NCBI RefSeq assembly: GCF_040115645.1 | Contig: NC_089556.1 | Location: forward strand, 3,534,001-3,598,000 | Source: Euwallacea fornicatus | Taxonomy: Eukaryota > Arthropoda > Insecta > Coleoptera > Curculionidae | Length of the DNA: 64,000 nucleotides | Reading direction: 5' to 3' | Shown here: positions 1-12,663 of the stretch, in pieces | How positions within the stretch are numbered: position 1 is the stretch's first letter | How the letters are laid out: the number at the start of each line of letters is the position of its first letter | Program-made: the position numbers and the translations under genes | The notes under the pieces: generated by a model | The model's database searches: none | The model's input: the letters and a program-made list of their open reading frames with translations, nothing else | What the model was told of the DNA's origin: nothing

Positions 1-375
1 ACGTTTGCATTTATTATGTTTACTGCCAAAAATCAATCTTGCCTGTGTATTTTTTATTTAAAGTTACAAAATATTATATTTAAAAAAAAATAATTTTCTT
101 TCAAAAACGTTCGATTTACCTATAGCTAGGGGAAGCTGAGAGAGAATAGTAGCGGCCGTCGTTTCTTCAAATCTCTAATTCGGGTACAATTTGGGACTTT
201 GCTGTTGGTTTTATTCATTGTTGCTTTCGTTGTTATTTGAAACCTAAATAGCAAAGTACAAAACTGTTCCACCTTTCCTTAACAGCAAGTGTTTTTCCAG
301 CTTAACTCTCGCAGTGTGTTAACTCATACACGACTTAATCCTGGTACTTATAGTTTTTATTTCGAAAAATCATAG

Positions 376-3300
376 GCAACGCAAGATTCTCGAAAACCGC
401 TCCTTGGCCGATGAAGAACGTATGGACGCCTTGGAGAACCAGCTCAAGGAAGCCAGGTTCCTTGCTGAGGAAGCCGACAAAAAATACGATGAGGTTAATA
501 AAGTTTGTGGTGACGTGGAACCGCCTTAACAAGTGTTCTTTTTTGGTTAAAATGCGCCTTGGCGTCGGTATGACGTGATGGGCATTGTGTGTGCGTTCTG
601 CTGACCCCAAAATAGCCCGTCCGCTGGTTTAATTCTTAAAAAAAAATGTGTGGTGCTGCTAACAACCGTAGTTTACATGGGGAAATGAAAAATATTGGTA
701 TTCGGAACATACTCGTCAAGGAAGCGGTAGTGCCTTGTAAAGTGTCCTTAAAGCAAATGATACGTTTAAATTTGTTGTTTAGTGATTCATTTAGCAGCTC
801 GGGATCAGTGCATTCTACGAAGTGATTTTAGGTGCAGTTTTTCGCACAAATTGCGTTATTTTTCAGGCATGTTGGGATTTATGGGAATTTGAATTTAAAT
901 TTAATTTACTCGCAGATTTTATTTCTATAAATAACTTTGTTTTTATTAGTTGTAGGCAACCAAAGGTAAATAAGGACAACGGGAAATAATATATTTTTGT
1001 AATTGTATTTATGTATATTCTGCTTAATCTTAACAATTTCTTCCTGGTAAATTTAGGATCTAGACACCATAACTGTTGCCTTAAAGAGCAGCTAAACTTG
1101 TCAGTTATTCTATTACGATATTTAATCTTCTCACGTAAAAGGCTTTAAAATAACAGCTATTTATCAATTCACGTTGGGATATCTTTTGTGTTGGATCACA
1201 CTGTGCGTCCTTCAACCTTTGTTATATAAGTACTCGGCCAGTTATTTGCACCCGAGATGTGTTTCAAGTAACAACTTTTATCAGTTTTATGTCAATTTTA
1301 TGGGAATGTTAACTTGTTTGTATTATTATTGTGTAAGTGGACTTTAAATGGGCCAAAGAGACTTCTCCAAAGTCCAAGGTGTCTTTGCCATGGAAGTTCC
1401 GGCTACAAAATCACGAAGTATGTTCCAAAAAAAAGTATTTTTCGATTTCTTGCATAACTGTATAGTTTAACAGTTTTTTGTTGTTATAATTTAATTTGTA
1501 TCTATTATCTTCCGGAATTTAATTGTTTAAAAAACCTTTAGGTAGCCCGTAAATTGGCCATGGTTGAAGCTGACCTGGAGAGAGCCGAAGAACGTGCCGA
1601 GGCAGGCGAATCGTAGGTGTCTTTGTGTTTAGCAGTTCATGCGCTTTGTTTCTATTTGGTTGACGATTTTCGCCAAGCATGAGACACATTTACTTTAACC
1701 AGAGCTTATCGAGAGTCCCACCACATCAAATCTGGATTCTTAACCTTAAACTAATTTGTGTTTACTTTTTTTTACTAATTGAGCGATAAATTTGCCGCTT
1801 TATTGCATGATTTTCGTTTGCGCTGCAGGTGGCTAGAAAATTGGTACTTACGGAGCACGACTTGGAACGGGTGGAAGAGCGAGCAGGCCACTCTGATAGG
1901 TGCTTGTTTTTCTTTTATACGCTTTAATTTAGCAATTGCAAAGATTTGCAAACGATGTCAGCACACACACGTGTTCCCGAAGAGATATTTTTAATTCGAC
2001 TTTTTTGCTTCGAAATTGCGCGTGAAAGCAGCCATTTTTTATCTGAAATAAGAGCAAACATAATACGTTATTTAAGCGCCTTTTGCAAAACTTTAACGTA
2101 TCTCAATCTCAAGTAGAACAGCCTGGCTTGACGTCAATGTAACGAGTGTCAACTTTAATAATCATTCTCTGTTGAACGTTCTACTTCGCATTTTTCGCAA
2201 AGTCGACAGTATGACTCTTGAGGAGGTTTAAGCTTATAAGATTTTTCACGGGGTAACTTAGACCTATACGGTACTGAGACTTAAGACGTCAGCACAGACC
2301 TATACAAATCGTTAGATTTAAAGGTTATCCTCTTGAATATGAACTAGAATACTTTCTTGTCTTGCAATGTCATCTCGCCTTAGAGCTACATCGTTTGCAA
2401 ATCTGTCAGTCTGTAAAGTAAATTTGCTAGTAGTATTTGACGTCCAGGTGCGCAGTAACATTTTATCTGATTTTACAGAAAAATCGTAGAACTCGAAGAG
2501 GAACTTCGCGTAGTAGGCAACAACCTCAAATCTCTTGAAGTTTCCGAAGAAAAGGTGAGTGTGCATGTCAGTTTGTTTTATTTGTTTTATTTCCAATCTC
2601 GGACTCGCCAGAGTTAATGTTCAGTCGAAGATGTTGCCCAATTCCATATGGAAATTGCTTACAAATTTTAGTAGCCACTTCATTAATGATGAATTCGGGT
2701 GTCCAGGAAGTGCGACCAGCCAGCAGAAAGTGTGGCAGCTTAATGATCACGCGGTAATTGCCGTTCTAACCGAAAGTCATTATTGGTTTCCAAAATGCCA
2801 CATCTAATCACGAATCGGTTTTCCCAAACGAAATAAAAAAAAATTGGGGGGGACCGACGCATGGGCTTGTTTTGGGGCGGATCACCCACCCAGCTATTTG
2901 CAGCGATTTAGTACTGTAAAATATCGGCCATTTTATCACATTTAGAGCGCTGTTTTTCGGATGGCCGCATTGGTCATAAAATTAATAGTAATATTTCTTT
3001 CCCCTTTGTGAAAGTATTTCACATTTTTTTCATTTTAGCATTTATCCCATATTCTTTTAGGTCAATGGGTACACATATGACAGAATCTATTAGTATCATT
3101 TTGCTATCATAATAATTCCATAATTTTTCGCTCAGGCAGACACCAAATTTCGACTTTTCACGAATAATTCAACGCTAATATTTCAACCTTGAATCCTATA
3201 GGCCAACCAACGCGAAGAGGAGTACAAGAACCAAATCAAGAACCTCACCACCCGCCTAAAGGAGGTACCCTCTAAAAAAAAAGCGATTTTTTTTTCAGTG

Positions 3301-6300
3301 TTGTTAGTTTGCCCCTTTTAACTCGTTAACCAGCCCGTCGCAGTGTTGCCGCATTTGCCTTGTTTTCTGATACTCTGCTGAGTTTTTAATAATTTTAATT
3401 TTCCCGTTTTTTACTACTAGGAAATTGTGTTTTGATAGTTGGCTTGATCTCAGTGTTTTTCTTTTTGCACTAACTTAGGCAACGTTAAAAGAAGAAGAGT
3501 ATTCACAGGCGTTAAAACAAGTAGAGCAGCGACTGAGAGAGGTAATAAAATCGGCAGGAAAAACTTTTTGTAGATACGTGCAACGGATCTGTAGCATCTC
3601 TCTGTAGTTGTCCTAGTGACATGTTTGAATCATCTTGCATCATGGTCCGTCCTGTATATTCCTCATTCTGTTCGTATCTAGCTTTTCTTCGGGAGAATAT
3701 TTATTGAAATATTTAATTTATGCATACAGATGAAATTTATAATCTTTCTCGTCATAAGCATGTACTATATGGCTTTATTTGTTCTATGTCAGGCCGCAGT
3801 GACCAGAGAACACAGCGAAGACAAAATCCGCATTATTTCAGACAAATTGCGTGAAGTAAGTGCTCTTAACCATTCTATTTCTCTTATTTGCACTACAATA
3901 ATCGTAACGATAATTATAAATTTAATGGGATTTATCTTGTTCTTCACGGGGCTTGATGCCGTTTAATTTCTACAGTCATGCAACGGGAGCATAATGGATA
4001 CACATATATCATTACAGTTATATTTTTAGAACGTTATAATGTTTAATACATTGGGAATTAATGCACATGTCTGTACCGGGTATTTCAAACTTTTTTTGAG
4101 AAGCGATAAATACCTAATTAAGGCTTTATTCGAGGCTTTCAAGCGAAACTCTTAAATTTTCCTATTATCTAAGTTTTTTTCTCAAAATTTATCTTTCCTT
4201 CGCCATAGTGTGCAGAGTTTGAGACTCCCGGTACTAATCAAAAACCTCATCGTCACGGCAATAGAGCAATCTGGAAGATTGCCTAGATTTATGGAAACGT
4301 TCCTTCTTGTTCCGTCTGTGGCTATTTCATGTGCTTTAATTCAGCCACGCATTGTCAGATCGAACGTTTCCATTTGATGCAACAGGACTTCTCAAATCTG
4401 GTCACTAAAGTATCCTTATTTCAAATGGGATGGTGTTTCTCAAATCCGCATGTTGGGTTGTAGAATATTTGTGCGTTTATTTCCGTTTTTTGTTTGTCAA
4501 AGAGACTGCTAACAGTGGAGTGATTTCCGGATGTTGTAGCGATCAGTTAAAATGCACTTTAAATTACGTGCAAAATTGTCGAATCATATTTTGATGAGAG
4601 TCAAATCTATTTACGTAAACGCATGGCAGCCACCCACATTCAAATAATTATACTAAATAGAGCTGGAGAAGCCGCTTGTCCAATATCCCGTTTTCTTTTC
4701 ATTCGTCCACCGTGAGTAGTTTCGCCTTGACATTCAAATCTCATGCCTTCAGTATTTTTGTACCATGATTGATACAGGGCGAGTTACAGTAGCACTAAAG
4801 CACCAGAATTAATTGTAGTAAGTATAAATCGTTTTGCGTGCATTGGTGTGCTTTTGGCTTCCATTAACTGTAGTCTTTCACAATTTGCGTGGTAGTTAAT
4901 TGTTGACATGTGAGGAAGAAAGTGGAACTTTTAACGAAAATACATATTCCATTTAGCATGGTGAAGATGCAATTATTAACTGAATTTGAATTTTCGTTAA
5001 ATTTGCATGTAACGGAGAATGAAGTAGCAATGTGGTGTGTCGAGTGCTTAAAACCCTTCGTTTGTGCCAACAAGAATTTCCAATTTAAAAATAAAAACTA
5101 GTCAGTTGGTGATAACTGGGGAGGTTTAAGCTCTTTAAGAGGGGAAATTTATTAACGTCTCCACGTGATCGTCCAATGTAAATACTTTTTCCCTTGATGG
5201 AACCGATCTTGAGACATTGATAAATGGACCAAATCAAAATAGTGGATAAATCAAGTAGCGAGGAAAGAACTATTTTATTTATCTTCTCTTTTGTTAGAGA
5301 TTTACCTTGAAGGCACTGGGGACAGTATATACTTAAAACGATTCTCTTGAATCTAGGCTGAAGCCCGCGCCGAGTTCGCCGAGCGTTCGGTCCAGAAACT
5401 GCAGAAGGAGGTCGACAGACTCGAAGGTAAGTCAACCAAACAAGCTTTGAATTGTGACTTCAAAAATAACGTTGCCTCTATAACCAAATTTATATTTGCT
5501 TCAATTCGGCTCCCAGCAAACGATTTATTTGTGGTTTTAAAACTACCAAAACTACCAGCTATTATTTTATTTTATTTTTTGTTTTATTAACCGTTAACCG
5601 TCCCCTCCCAAATTGCAGACGACCTCTTAGCAGAAAAAGAAAAGAACAAAGTTTTGGCGGATGAAATGGAAGCCACATTACACGACATACAAAACATGTA
5701 ATTCCTCCGAACGTACATACCTCAAAAACTGAAAGTATCACTCAGTAATTCTTTTTTTTATTATTGTACGATTAGGAGCTATTATTGTTTTGAGGAAGTT
5801 TCATATGTTCGATCACCATATATGTAGCTTAGTGACCGCTTTTGCCGGGCATAATCCAGGAAAGGAAGACATTCCAATAGTTTGGAGCTTAGATAAAAAT
5901 AAGTTGTTAGGGACCAACGGTAAATCAAAAAATGTCGTTATTTTGGTGCTTTCGTCATGAAGTAGCGTAGGTTACAGTAGGATTTGGCAAACTCAAATCT
6001 AACGAATCGGGTAATAAAGATATTGATAATCGTCTATCGCTCGGTTTGATTAAATTATTCGTGTAGCTATTTAGAAATTCTCTGGTCATTTATAATTTAT
6101 GATTTTTCATTATTTTTCTATTTCTATTTTCTACCTTAGGAAAAGTATGGATAATTGCAATATGCCCTAAAGTCCACTGCCATGAATATCGAAATTAAAA
6201 ATGGCCGTCATACTTATTTATTAATCATTAGTTTCAACATCAATGACTGATACACATCAGAGAGTAAATGTAAAAGCACAACGGTGTAAATCGACAATGA

Positions 6301-9300
6301 TAATTTGTTTCGCACTGTTTATGTATATTATTAGTTGAGTGGTAGCTTTTTCTATATTATCAATAAATGTCCTGAATTGTGAAATTTGGGACTTTCCAAA
6401 TTCGTTATATTACGGACGCAAGAGCTTATTCAATTTATACGCAAACAAAAATCATATTGAGTATTATCAATAAATAAAGTTTATTTTAAAGCCCCTATTG
6501 TTTATATTTGCTAATATTGAAAATGTATTTTTATGTAGTTAAAAACTAATTATTATTGATTAATTATATATTTTTAATTTCCTTTGTGTTTGTTTTTCGT
6601 TTTTTTTTTTAATTTAATTTTCCTTTGCCTTTTGTTTCCTTTTTTTTTATGTTATCAGTTATGTTAACCAGCCGTTGCATGAGAGTGATTTTTCCGTGTA
6701 AAACTAACGAGTGCTGCCGTTTATCACTAAATTACGGTAAGTTGATGATTTAACTAACAATAAATTTTTATCCGTCTAATGATGTCCAAACATAGGTCTT
6801 GAACCCTAACAAGGCACATTATTTCTATTGCTTTTATTTTCCGTAGACGAGCTCGTCGCCGAAAAGGAGCGTTACAAGGAAATTGGAGACGACTTGGACA
6901 CGGCCTTCGTGGAACTTATTTTGTAAATTTTTCGTCTCAGTCATGCCCCTGCAGGCGTTACGCCCCCCGGCCCCATGTTTGCTCTGTAGTTTCTCAGACA
7001 CTTAAAACAAGCGACTCTTGCCACCTCATACAATTTTTGGATGCAGCAAACTAAATTGCAAATTTTGATTCTGGTAATGGTGAGCACAACGTCCTACAGG
7101 GTGTTCTTGTTAATGTGTTAACTGTATTATTTAATGTACCAAGCATAAATATATTTGTTCAATTAGTAAATTTACTGCATTTTTTTACACAAGTTGCTTA
7201 AGGTGTTCTGGGCATTTTTGGCAGAGTTCCTTATCAACTTTGCGCACTCGTTGATATGTTTTTCCAGTTGTTCTGTAATCTTGGTAAGTGCGGCCTCCAA
7301 GTCCTGGGCTTGTTTCTCCGAAACCCCTTTAGCCTCGCCCACCACATTCTTCAATTTGTTTTCGCTCGACTGCCAAGTGTCCTGGATGCTTTGGATTACC
7401 TGTTTTTCCAGTATTCCTATTTTGTCCGAGTACTCGATCATGGCGTTTGTGGCCGCCTTTTTCCTTTCCCTATGCAAACGAGACCGATTCAAAATCGGGA
7501 TTTTAAAGCGTAAATGCTTCTTACGGGTTATTGCCTTTTCCCAATATCTTTACGCATTCGGTGTTTGCTCGAGTGACTAAGATATTGAATTGTGCATGAG
7601 CATCCTCGGTAGCCGTTTTTATCATGGCCTCTGCCGCCGATTTCAGTCCCTCGAGAGCTTTTATGCTTTCGTCATAGATTGTTTGCAATAGCTGTTTGGC
7701 CGCTTCGTCCATTTTCTGTATTTATAGAACGAATGCCGAAAAGTGACAAAATTTGTTTGTATCACCGACAATGCCATATTGGCATTGCTAAGCCGCAGGT
7801 GCCGTCACATTGTTACGGTAAGATGAGGACGGGTAATAACGGCGGAGTAAGTGTATTCACTTATCTAGAGTCGGTATCCTTTGCGGTTAAGCCAAAAAAT
7901 TCACCTTAATCAATTTGAAACTTTGCCTTGCACTCTACAATGTAAATGTTGCTGTTTTGTCGCTATCCGACTTGAGAGTCTCCCTTGAATTTCGTAGTTA
8001 TCGAGATTTTTCCTGTTTTATAGGCGTCTTCCCGATAAGTAACTAACAACTCTTACGTGCAAAAATTGACATCTAGAAACGGTATTAAGGGAAAAAATAA
8101 AGTTTTCCTACATTTGCCTTTGTCCAACTTTCTAAATTGCTGGAAAGAGGTTTCCTGCAAAGTCTCACTTAAAATTCTTCATAGACCTGGCAACGTGACA
8201 TCTCTTTTTGCGCAAACCAAAAATCGATACTCTGAAATCCGAATTTTGATTTTATTCTCTTCGTTCGTCAAAAATATCTAAGATACCTTGCCCCCTTTAA
8301 GTGGAACATCCTGTACACCTCCCGAACGAACGTGTTATTTCGGTTACTTCTAATTCTGTGACTGTTTAATGCATTGAAAGTGGCTAGATAAATTGCCGGT
8401 CTTTGCTGTCCTCTGGTCATCTAACGTGCTTCTCGTTCGTTTCTTATTCGTAAGCGGGTCGCGATGTATCAGTATCATGCGCGCTCTATGAGGACAGGAA
8501 GACAAATATTAGATTGATTTTTGATTGAATTGTAGATTGTTCATCACATTTATATAAAAAAAAGTCGGTATTTTGTATAAAACGATATTTTTGTCAAATC
8601 GGATGTCATATGGAGTATCGGTCGATCATGTTTTGAGCCATCGTAAAGCTCTGCATACCACTCGACGAGAACATTGCATGAGGTTTTTTTAAAAGAGCTT
8701 TTGATCACCCTGTAGTAGGTTTTATTTGTTTTAGCAGATTTTATGTTTTCATGTACAACTTTAAATATAAACCATAAGTTTTTGTTGTGTACTTCGAAGT
8801 TCTATCGGTTTCTTTGTCTATCTTTGCATGTTCTTAAGAATATTCCTGTACGTACGTGCATACAGCGACTCTCTAAAATATTCGGACACTTACACTTGTA
8901 ATTTGCCCTCGTGTATAGTAATAATAAAAATAAACAATCAGGAAACGGGACTTTGGTACTAGTTTTTGCTGATTAACAGTGCAAAAATATATTTAATATT
9001 TACCATCAAAAAATTAAAAAAAAAAGTAAAAAAGCAACAAATTTTTGGTATCACAAAAATTTTCGGGCACTGAAGTTACGAACACGTTAACAACCAATAA
9101 ACAAGTGAGGAAAAAGTATTAATATTTTGTGTGCTCTTTTTGAATAACTATAACAGCTTGAAGCCGTTTAGACATGGACTAAAAATTTTTTGAATAAATT
9201 GAGGTCAAGTTTGCACTGCTTTTCCATTAAAACTTTTTAGCTACTTTTTAATTGTTATTGAATGTTGTCCTACTCGTAAATCCAGCTGTTTGCCACACAT

Positions 9301-10888
9301 TCTCAATCGGATTAAAATCCTGAGATAAAGCTGGGGTTTTTAGCACTTTTGGACAGTTGTAGATCATCCATTATTTAACAATCTTCGCGTTGCGTTTAGA
9401 ATCATTATCTCGATAATACTTGAAACTCCCTTAAATTCCCACTTCAGTGGCACTTTTTAAAAAAATATTTTTTAAGAGGTTTAAATAAACCATTTTGTCC
9501 ACTGGTCCATCAATGAACACTAATTCCCCAACTTCTCCTTTGGCCGAAATAAAGCCTCAAACCATTACTGATCCACCATCGTGTCTCACAGTAGGGCGTA
9601 AATTGCTTGTTTTCAGTTCTTCGTTGAGCTTCCCCCACATCATTTGTCGCCCATTGGAGCCAAATATTTTGAATTTTGATTCATCGGCAAAAATTACATC
9701 CCTTCAATAGTCTTCCGGTTTTGAAATCATCTCCGCTGCAAATTCTTCTCAAAACTTCTTATTTTTAGTATCAAGTCATGGTTTTTTTCTGGGTACCCGA
9801 CCGCTGAAACCATTTGATCTTATCCATCTTCGTATAGTTTCTGGAGGTACTTTCATGCCAGTTTGATTTTCCAGGGCTATTTTCAGTTTAAGGGCACTAA
9901 TTCTAGCATTTTTTTTTTAATAGTCTCCATGTATCGCTCTTCTCGAGCGTTTATTAGTTTTGGACGGCCAGTTTGTTTGATGGAAAGAATTCTGTCTTCA
10001 ACTTTGTCCCGGTGAATAATGTGTGCAACCGTGCTCTTGCTCAAATTTAGTTTTTCGCCAATTTCTCTGTAGGATTACTTCTCAAAGTTGAAAATGAGCA
10101 ATTGTCGTAAATTGAAAGTGATATTTGCCTTATTTTTGCCCCTCAAAAATTCATACGAGCATTAGGGACCCCTTTAATCAGTACCATGAAACCCTGTTGG
10201 AACATTAGATCCAACGCAAGACACGCTCTTATGGGCAAAACTACGATCTACTAAAAATGTCCGAATATTTTTGAGACTCCGAAAACGACCTGTTTATTTA
10301 GATATTTCAGTTTTTCTATACTTTGATACTGAATTATAAATAATTTTTGCATCGTTAGTAAGCAAAAACTAATAGCAAACATATGTCAAAGTCCCCTTCC
10401 CTAATTGTTGTTTATTTTTATTATTACTGTCCACAAAAGATAATTGCAAGTGTAAGTGTCCGAACATTTTAGGGAGTCACTGCATATATCACGCTTTGTG
10501 TCCTACTCGCGGGGCAAATGTAACATATCTGACGTTATAATTGAAAAATATCGTCCGAGTGAAAAGTAAAAACAGGATCTAACTTGTTTGTTCCTTAAGC
10601 GCAACGGTCGATGCTCAAGGTTGTGACTTGCCTAGCTGAAATACTCAAAGTTATGTATAGATAATTTTTATACACACGAGTTGATGTGAACTATTATAAA
10701 AACAATGTGTCGTTGCCCCACCTTACCTCATAATTTTTCTGAGTAGATTAGTCGTTGTTCCTGGTAGGTTTAATGCATATCATGAACGTTTTAATGTTTT
10801 TCTAGACGACCTTCTCCTGGAAAAAAGCAAGTTCAAAGCTATCGCTGATGAAATGGATCAGACTGTAGCCGATCTAGTGGGTTACTAG
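376..10888 (+). CDS. Tm1: Tropomyosin (Tm1/Tm2-type), 3' part, alternatively spliced
   Basis: Tropomyosin is the coiled-coil dimer that lies along actin and gates myosin access. The first exons lie left of the window. Exons read here: 376-493 (118 bp), 1542-1612 or 1829-1899 (71 bp), 2479-2554 (76 bp), 3202-3264, 3479-3541 or 3793-3855 (63 bp), 5357-5426 (70 bp), then one of three ends: 5619-5701, 6847-6926 or 10806-10888. The 118-71-76-63-70 series is the exon-size series known for animal tropomyosins. All junctions are GT-AG and keep phase. Diagnostic peptides include [37 protein letters not shown] and [19 protein letters not shown]. Heptads run throughout. The family is certain. Tm1 versus Tm2 is not settled, because the end [12 protein letters not shown] also resembles insect Tm2. 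Confidence 0.95.
1542..1899 (+). other. Tm1: Tropomyosin mutually exclusive 71-bp exon pair
   Basis: Two 71-bp exons have the same phase. The first (1542-1612, [20 protein letters not shown]) is the common insect sequence and ends at donor GTAGGT. The second (1829-1899, [20 protein letters not shown]) is divergent and ends at donor GTGCTT. Both leave two bases of a codon that exon 2479-2554 completes. Splicing both together would break the frame, so the choice must be exclusive. Confidence 0.88.
3202..3855 (+). other. Tm1: Tropomyosin triple 63-bp exon cassette
   Basis: Three in-phase 63-bp exons follow one another: 3202-3264 (begins [15 protein letters not shown]), 3479-3541 (begins [15 protein letters not shown]) and 3793-3855 (begins [15 protein letters not shown]). 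Each has an AG acceptor and a GTACCC, GTAATA or GTAAGT donor, and each encodes 21 residues ending in RE, KE or RE-like heptad positions. They replace one another at about the residue 190-213 level of the 284-residue protein. Because 63 is divisible by three, including two at once would keep the frame, so exclusivity cannot be proved from sequence alone. Confidence 0.85.
5619..5701 (+). other. Tm1: Tropomyosin alternative C-terminal exon a
   Basis: Terminal exon with acceptor TTGCAG. It encodes a tail starting [20 protein letters not shown] and ending in QNM before TAA. The first codon is completed by the last G of exon 5357-5426. AATAAA signals at 6362 and 6469 could end this transcript. The other two tails are at 6847-6926 (ending [12 protein letters not shown]) and 10806-10888 (ending TVADLVGY). 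Confidence 0.85.
6362..6478 (+). terminator. Polyadenylation signals for tropomyosin end a
   Basis: AATAAA at 6362-6367 and overlapping AATAAATAAA at 6469-6478 lie about 0.7 kb after the stop at 5701 and before the next terminal exon at 6847. They suit transcripts ending with exon a. Confidence 0.5.
6847..6926 (+). other. Tm1: Tropomyosin alternative C-terminal exon b
   Basis: Terminal exon with acceptor CCGTAG. It encodes a tail beginning [18 protein letters not shown] and ending AFVELIL before TAA. This is the classic insect muscle tropomyosin tail. It lacks the last two residues (KE) often seen after ELIL. Confidence 0.88.
7172..7712 (-). CDS. Nested intronic gene: 161-residue helical protein of unknown function
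   Basis: Two exons on the strand opposite tropomyosin, inside its last intron: 7525-7712 and 7172-7469, separated by a 55-bp GT-AG intron (donor GTAAGA, acceptor TGCATAG). Together they make 486 bp, 161 residues plus stop. The protein starts [20 protein letters not shown] and ends NLCKKMQ. It is rich in Ala, Glu, Lys and Gln, has no signal peptide or membrane segment, and reads as long amphipathic helices (for example [20 protein letters not shown]). I do not recognise the family. The pattern resembles exchangeable apolipoprotein-type helices or a small coiled coil, but a function cannot be given. A TATAAATA sits only about 20 bp before the ATG, too close to serve this start, so there may be an upstream untranslated exon. 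Confidence 0.7.
8863..10482 (-). mobile_element. Decayed Tc1-like transposon in tropomyosin intron
   Basis: Inverted ends of well over 100 bp. The left end starts CAGCGACTCTCTAAAATATT and the right end, reverse complemented, starts CAGTGACTCCCTAAAATGTT; both continue with TCGGACACTTACACTTG. A broken minus-strand transposase lies between. Recognisable pieces are an HTH segment ([19 protein letters not shown], near 10030-10100) and the central region around 9480-9720 ([20 protein letters not shown], then FIDGPVDK). Many stops and shifts make it inactive. A TA flank is clear at the left end; at the right end two extra bases separate the repeat from TA. Confidence 0.85.
10806..10888 (+). other. 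Tm1: Tropomyosin alternative C-terminal exon c
   Basis: Terminal exon with acceptor TTCTAG. It encodes a tail beginning [20 protein letters not shown] and ending ADLVGY before TAG. It lies 3.9 kb beyond exon b, past a nested opposite-strand gene and a Tc1-like element, so this isoform must splice across both. Confidence 0.85.
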
Positions 10889-11508
10889 GAACCGAGACCT
10901 GAGACCATCATTGCCTTTCTCCAAAGAAAAAGTTTAATTAAATTGCGTTTTTAGCTACCCCTCATTGTGATACTGCTTCCATATATTATATTATGTCTGT
11001 AACGCTTCACCGTGTTCGTGCTTTGTCCACCGATAAAACGAAAAAGTGTTTTAAAGCTTCCCGTTTAATTTTAGCAATGTAATCCATGAAATTGCAAACA
11101 TTAATTTGTTCACAATTTTACGTGTCTTTGGTTTACACGGAGGAGTGAGTGTATGTTTGAATACATATAACTGTTGTCGCCGCATTCATATAGATTGTCT
11201 CAACAATTCTTGGTGCCCTTCACTATTATTATAGGTATGCAATTCATGAATTCGTTAAAGATAAGTATTTGCTCATGGGGAAATTTTATACACCATATTA
11301 GAAAAGTACGACTTGTTTTTTATTGTAGATTCGAGCTTTTTTAAGTTCTGCAGGAGGACTTTACCCTTCAACCTTCACCTGTAACTGATTAAGAAATTAT
11401 AGGGTAATTATCGATTTACCGATTGGTCACACTTGTATCTGCCTTGTAGTCCAAGTTATTTTTCTCACCAGCAGGAATAGGTAAGTAGATATTATTTGTC
11501 TTATACAG
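10889..11508. other. Tropomyosin 3' flank, no further gene seen
   Basis: AT-rich sequence after the last tropomyosin stop. It presumably holds the 3' UTR of isoform c. No canonical AATAAA with clear context and no coding pattern were found. Confidence 0.4.
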
Positions 11509-12196
11509 GGTGACTCAGAACACGGGACTAAGCTTCTAGAGTAATTCAGTGCAATAATAGAAGACATTTGAGTATAGAAACTCACGTCCGGAAATCTCCT
11601 CGGGGCATTATGGTCTTATGACGCTTTAAGGCAGTCATATGCAGAAATGTGTGTATTACCGAGTTTTAGTAAGTTTCATGGTAAAAAATATCACTATAGT
11701 AAGTGTTCAAAATGTCTTTCTTGAATCTGAATGCGCCTGCTTAAATGATGCACATGATTTATGCGAATTTGGCTAAAAATTGCGTAATTGTTTTAAACGT
11801 CTTCAGTTGCAGTAACTCCTACAAGTTTTTGCTCTGCTTCCGTTGACATTTTATAAATTAGAGATTTTACATGTCCCCACAGAAAGAAATTTAAAAGTGT
11901 TAGATCGGCGTTGTAGGGGGCCACCGAACTGGACCACCTCTGCGAATCCAACGTTCTCCGAACTTACGATCCAAATACTGAACATAAAATCCAAATAGAT
12001 TTTGTACAAACAAATTAAAACGTGCCAAAACTCGATAAAATAAATTTTTGCACGGAACTACTTTAAAACGTCATAGAGCTGTAGCGCCTTAGGGAGACAT
12101 TTCCGGACGTGGATTCGTATGTTTAAATGTCTTCTATTATTGCGCTGAATAATTCCTAGAAGTTTGACCTCATAATTTTGAATCGCTCTGTGTGTG
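11509..12196 (-). mobile_element. Internally deleted Tc/mariner-class element with long inverted ends
   Basis: The left part (from CAGGGTGACTCAGAACACGG) and the right part are inverted copies over about 100 bp; both arms share CAATAATAGAAGACATTT and CACGTCCGGAAAT. Between them the minus strand keeps a stop-ridden transposase C-terminus, with RWIRRGGPVRWPP (near 11920-11965) followed by a degenerate version of the LxFFLWGHVKSL block. It is a non-autonomous relic. Confidence 0.72.
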
Positions 12197-12255
12197 ACTA
12201 GCAATTCTGAGCAGCCCAGAAAAATCTGAGCATTGAAAAATGTATAAATACTCAA

Positions 12256-12540
12256 TCAAGCAGCCACTGTCTATTCCAATAATTGGGGATTAAGAGCCGG
12301 TTTTGCTTCATCTATGGAGAATACCACCTCTCCAACGTTTACTACAAGATTCGAGTCCAATTTGTGTAGTTTTACCGTGCCACGAAAAAATTCAAAGTCG
12401 ACGGTTTTTTTCTTTAGGTACCATTGGAAAATTTGCACTCGGCCTATTTTGAACTGCGATCAAGTAATTAGAAATTTTTGCGACGCGCCGATTTGGTTTG
12501 CGAGGGGAGAGACGTTTTACTGTTGAATGCAAATTCAAAA
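12256..12540 (-). pseudogene. Possible DDE transposase fragment
   Basis: The minus strand reads a short open stretch containing NVGEVVFSIDEAKPALNP. This resembles the FSDEAxFxLN block around the first catalytic Asp of DDE transposases of this class. It lies directly beside the 11509-12196 element but is not bounded by its ends, so it may be a second copy. Weak call. Confidence 0.3.
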
Positions 12541-12663
12541 TAGAAATATTTGCTGACAATTAGATTTAAAAACCTTTCCAAAGTTTGATCCCAGCTTTGG
12601 CCGCGGCACATCAAAGCTGCATTGTACGGCTGCCGAGGGTCCCGATTTCGTTAAAATTGTTCC

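Noticed and set aside
335..610. 91-residue minus-strand open frame over the first tropomyosin exon
   Set aside because: It is the antisense shadow of exon 376-493; no motif of its own.
7172..7712. Apolipophorin-III as a name for the nested gene
   Set aside because: Amphipathic helices fit, but there is no signal peptide and no diagnostic motif, so the name would be a guess.
9495..9710. 71-residue plus-strand frame
   Set aside because: Antisense of the Tc1-like transposase relic; the minus strand gives the family motifs.
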